Below, piece by piece: positions 60,589-64,000 of a stretch of DNA of 64,000 nucleotides. The first letter of the stretch is position 1. The number at the start of each line of letters is the position of its first letter. A program made the position numbers and the translations under genes. The notes under the pieces are model-generated. The model searched no databases. It was not told the origin of the DNA and was given only the letters and a program-made list of their open reading frames with translations. Source of the stretch: Fomitopsis serialis (lineage: Eukaryota > Basidiomycota > Agaricomycetes > Polyporales > Fomitopsidaceae); NCBI RefSeq assembly GCF_022376445.1, contig NW_025954973.1, positions 372,001 to 436,000 of the forward strand, written 5' to 3'.

Positions 60589-61924
60589 TTAGCCTTGAAA
60601 GGCGACACCTTTCTTTGAAGTCTCTGCCAGGCCTCCAGCGGCGAACCCAGTGCCTGAACGTACGTGAGATGTGCGAGCAGCCATGAACCACCGAGCCACA
60701 TACCTTCTCGAGTAAGCTCAATGATGTCTTTCTCTGACAGCTTCGCATCGCAGTGTATGCATTGCTTGCCGGGCTTCACTAGCGTTTCTGTACAAGTCTT
60801 GCATACGACATGGCCGCAAGGTTTCATGACTAATAGTGTGCAGCGTCACAAAGTGATCGGAGCGCGAGGAAGGAGGATGACTCACGGTACATCAACGCGT
60901 TATTTGACAGTGTCTTCTTACAAGATGGGCATATGGCAACTTTCTCTTCTTCGTGCTTCGCCTTGGGTTCTTCGCCGCTCTCCGTGGCAGGAGTCGATTC
61001 TACAAAACGAGCCGCAACGGTCGAGTCCTTTTCAAATATAAAATTCACAGGGATAAGATTCTTTCGTCTACAGCGTGAAGGGTGTCAGTTCATCAGTAGA
61101 CAGCTTGCGGTGACGTTGAGCGTACGCCAATGGATGGGCCGGATTACCGCCGTGACATGTTGTCTGCAGCTTCACGTCAGTGATCGACGTGGGCGGACCG
61201 CTTGAAGTGTACGTAGGGGTGAGCGACGGTAGCCAAAAGTCGGGCAGCTTATGCTTGAGCGCCTCAGCCTGTTCCCGCTCTATTTGACGAAGCGCGGCCT
61301 CTTCCGCCTCCCGCGCAAGGGTCTCGACGGTGGACTCATCAAAGTCGAACTTCCGCTTGGTACCCCGCGCTGTACGCGCATGTATCAGAGCTGACAGAAG
61401 GAGATGGCGCGAATGCCTCACAGTCTTTGGAAGCGGTGCCCGATGTTGTAACAGTCGGCGTGCTCGCCAACCCAAGCTGTCCCTTCTCGAAATCGAGCAA
61501 GACGCGCTCCCGAGCGGCCTCTCGTGCCCTTTGCTTCTCCTCTTCTACTTCCCGCTTCATTTTCTCTAGTCGCACTTTCTGACGCTTGATGTCCTCGAGC
61601 TGCGTGACTAGACAAGGATTTGTTGGTGGCACCTGACTCCGTACGCAGGAAGCCTAACGCACCGAGATCTGTGTAGACGCACTCCTTGCAGAAGAGATGC
61701 CCCTTCTGACATGCTACGGGTTCTCGTGCCTTCTGCAGGCATAGTACACATGCATCGAATCTCCTCATGGACTCGTTTCCTAGACGTTGCTGCGACGTTC
61801 GCCATTAGCTTCACGCGGAGCAAATGCCATATGTGCTCACACGCCTCGTCCCATAATCCAACTTCTTGTACTCCGCATATGAGAATATAGAAGATGCTGT
61901 GTTATTTTTGCTGTGTTTGGTCAT
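60589..61924 (-). CDS. NOSIP: NOSIP-type RING/U-box E3 ligase, spliceosome-associated
   Basis: Orthologue of nitric oxide synthase-interacting protein, a nuclear E3 ligase linked to the spliceosome. Start at 61924 (MTKHSKNNTASSIFSYAEYK), then LDYGTRRQRLGNESMRRFDA and CVLCLQKAREPVACQKGHLF with CKECVYTDL (N-terminal split RING/U-box). A coiled coil follows (DIKRQKVRLEKMKREVEEEK, ARERVLLDFEKGQL), then RGTKRKFDFDESTVETLARE, LQTTCHGGNPAHPLA, NLIPVNFIFEKD and the C-terminal RING half CPSCKKTLSNNALMY, LMKPCGHVVCKTCTETLVKP and QCIHCDAKLSEKDIIELTRE. The last residues GTGFAAGGLAETSKKGVAFQ are typical of NOSIP. All exons join in frame; no breaks. Confidence 0.95.
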
Positions 61925-62089
61925 GATGATGTCCACGAAGAGGTCGTGAATGTCAGAGCAATATGATTGAAAGGACGAGGGGAACGCGACGAAGGTTATG
62001 TAGCGGGTTGGATTTGGATGGAGCTCTTTGCGTTAGTGCTAGGTGCCCATGTTTGTAGGTATATTGTTTGCATTAGGCTTGAGTATCAA

Positions 62090-62191
62090 TGCCCCATGGC
62101 TGAGTTGGTTACAGCGTCCGACTGTTAGGTCGAAGAAAATGTCTTCACTTGCCATATCGGAAGGCCCTGAGTTCGAGCCTCAGTGGGGCAG
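62090..62191 (+). tRNA. tRNA-Asn (anticodon GTT) with an intron
   Basis: The acceptor stem TGCCCCA pairs with TGGGGCA (62184-62190), with discriminator G. The D arm is GCTG/CAGC, the anticodon stem TCCGA/TCGGA and the T arm CTGAG-TTCGAGC-CTCAG. The anticodon loop is CTGTTA plus A, anticodon GTT, split after position 37 by a 28-nt intron (62128-62155), the usual tRNA intron site. A T-run follows the gene. Confidence 0.95.
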
Positions 62192-62196
62192 TTAAT

Positions 62197-62215
62197 TTTT
62201 GTTTTTCTACTTTTT
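62197..62215 (+). terminator. RNA polymerase III terminator of tRNA-Asn
   Basis: T5 and further T-runs begin about six bases after the tRNA 3' end, as expected for a Pol III terminator. Confidence 0.75.
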
Positions 62216-62458
62216 GTGCACCGTGCAGTCTTGTCCGCTACGTCGTCGAAGGCATTTGACGTAACGCACAGACGTCCGAGATGTTGTTCGGGATATATAT
62301 CACATTTTCTCCACGGGTCGATTGCAGAGGAGAGGCAGGCAGCGGGACGGATGGCGCCTCGTGGCTGAACGCGGTGAGGCACATGGATTGGTTCCGTAGA
62401 TGTTCAACTTGCTCGTCTTTCTCCTCACCACCACTCCCTCCTGCTGCGTTGTCCACTC

Positions 62459-63333
62459 ATGTCCGGGAAATCAAACCCAGCCAATCAGGCACGGTGTGTA
62501 ACAGTGATTCAGCCATGGTTACGAACTCTGAGATCGCCACTTTCCCCGTTTCAACAGGTATATCAATGACTTCAGTAAGGCTCTTGCGAACGAGGTCCGC
62601 ATTCTCCTCCAGGAGGTCGGGAAGCTACGTGATGAGCGCAGGCAACTGCAATAGTACGTTCTCTTGTTTTTCTGTCCCACCGAAGGTGCTAAAGGGTCCA
62701 CTGTTGCACGATCGCTCTATTGTCGCCCCGCCCCAGCGAGATCGCGGAACTCATGAGCGTGAAGTCGAAGCATGGCGCCGGAGGCGAGTACACTCCCGAC
62801 TGGCAACCACCTGTCAGTCCCATCCCACCCTACAATTTCCCACTTGGTCCGTGCTGATCCCGGGTCCCAATAGCTTGAACAGCCGCCTCCACCACCCGCC
62901 GTTGAGGCACCACCCGCGCCGCAGAGTGTAGCTGGCGACGGCCCTGCTCGCCCTGCGTGGCGCACTGTCAACGTCCGTCAGGAGCGCCGTCAGAAGGCGA
63001 AGGCGAAGGCACTGCCGGCGCCCCAGATCCCCGCGCCCATCCCGGAGCCGCCAACCCCGAACTTGCCTGCGTGGGCTCAGTGGAAACGTGCGTGGTTATG
63101 AACTTTCATGGTCGAAGGACTGGTATTAACCATGACGTTGTTGCAACGTTGTTTTCACAATGTGCAGCGAATCCGCTCCTCTCCCCGCAGCCCATCCCCG
63201 GTACAACGGCTTCGCCCCTGCCTACTGAGATGGCACCGCCTCGCATGGGTCTCTTCGGTATGCAACAAACATCCCATTGTCTACGACGCCCCTGACACCT
63301 TGCGCAGGACCTCCATCGCCTCCCCCTAAGTAA
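62459..63333 (+). CDS. Small coiled-coil and proline-rich protein, unknown function
   Basis: Six exons: 62459-62493, 62558-62653, 62737-62812, 62883-63087, 63168-63257 and 63308-63333, total 528 nt, 175 residues. Start MSGKSNPANQARYINDFSKA, then a helix (LANEVRILLQEVGKLRDERR) and YEIAELMSVKSKHGAGGEYT. The second half is Pro/Ala-rich: PEQ-like PPPPPAVEAPPAPQSVAG, VNVRQERRQKAKAKALPAP, PEPPTPNLPAWAQW, SPQPIPGTTASPLPTEMAPP. It ends FGPPSPPPK. The helix could form a coiled coil. No named family recognised; all splice sites are canonical and in phase, so the gene is probably real. Confidence 0.75.
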
Positions 63334-63339
63334 TACAGC

Positions 63340-64000
63340 CTGTCATGTCCTTCCCTCGAACATCGGCTGCATCGGCCGACAATGGTGCTTGACTTAACCT
63401 CAGTCACGGCAATCCGCTTCCTCCCTTTCTCTTTGCAGCTATCATGACGTACTTCGTTTCATTCCTGTCCCTTCGGTCTCCTCATCATCCAACGCGATAG
63501 CATTTGCTATGTCATCCGAACGAAATCTCATGTCTCCGTCTCTTGGATCCGTTATCACACTGTCTTGCCCAGGCTGGTAATATGTTGAACTAGGGTGTCG
63601 GATGTAGTATTGATTATGGCATATGTGTACGACGACTGCCGCGAGATTCGGATTGTGTTGGAGAGATGCGATGGATGGCTGGCCGATGGTATAGTACAAC
63701 CTGAGATGAGCAACTGATGGTTGAAGATGCGATGGAGGGTGAAAACGTGGTGGGGTAACAGGCGAAGCCAAAACAGAAAAGTGGCTTAGGTTAGAACGAA
63801 GTGAGTGCGATGTTGTACAATGGTCGAGCCTCCTATGATGGGTTGTTGCGGAGTGAGAGCGGATATAGAGCAATTGAAAGACGCGAGCGATGATCTAGGC
63901 GTCGAGGATGTCAAGCTTGACGAAGAGCGTAGAGAACAGGTACTGCGAGAGTTGGGCGTCGTGAAGCGGCAGGTGTCGATAGCCTTGAGATCACATTAGC
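63340..64000. other. Right edge; possible start of a plus-strand coiled-coil gene
   Basis: A plus-strand frame (63,805-63,999) includes VRADIEQLKDASDDLGVEDV and KLDEERREQVLREL, helical and charged, but no domain is identifiable and the start is unclear. The minus strand at 63,442-63,873 is open for 143 codons without a domain. Nothing else recognised. Confidence 0.35.

Overview
This window looks like nuclear DNA of a filamentous basidiomycete, most likely a wood- or litter-decaying agaricomycete. Genes are cut by many short introns (about 50-70 nt, GT-AG), and there is a secreted glutamic peptidase, GH1 and GH3 beta-glucosidases, an alpha-hydroxy-acid oxidase, a basidiomycete-type protein kinase and an intron-containing tRNA-Asn. 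Function calls rest on motifs read by eye; no database search was possible.

Layout. 1-7.9 kb is gene-poor: one G1 (eqolisin) peptidase at 1.06-1.97 kb on the minus strand, then diverged repeats and decayed coding-like repeats. 7.95-11.65 kb (minus) is a SAP-domain protein resembling the vertebrate spindle protein NuSAP. 12.6-35.4 kb is a rearranged block in which three families recur as intact, broken and relic copies: a GH3 beta-glucosidase (minus at 12.6-15.7 kb, plus at 29.8-32.9 kb), a BTB-domain protein (relic at 16.5-17.2, pseudogene at 27.6-29.1, intact at 33.7-34.8 kb) and an FMN-dependent hydroxy-acid oxidase (17.2-19.0 kb, with C-terminal relics at 23.4 and 35.1 kb). Single-copy genes sit inside the block: a protein kinase, a small membrane protein, MIC10 and PIF1. 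36.0-63.3 kb is a compact housekeeping stretch: GH1 beta-glucosidase, Gfo/Idh/MocA oxidoreductase, PEX3, a small single-pass membrane protein, a DUF2461 protein, acetyl-CoA synthetase, UVE1, a DUF302 protein, a membrane protein of unknown role, NOSIP, tRNA-Asn and a proline-rich coiled-coil protein.

How the genes fit together. GH3 and GH1 would hydrolyse cello-oligosaccharides outside and inside the cell. Acetyl-CoA synthetase, the hydroxy-acid oxidase and PEX3 (peroxisome biogenesis) fit use of small organic acids. UVE1, PIF1 and NOSIP are genome-maintenance or RNA-processing genes. MIC10 belongs to mitochondrial cristae.

A warning for users of the sequence: several genes, including the normally conserved acetyl-CoA synthetase, carry frame breaks that one missing base would explain and that no GT-AG intron explains. 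All the breaks go in the same direction. I read most of them as uncorrected assembly deletions, although the minus-strand GH3 copy has so many that it is probably a true pseudogene.
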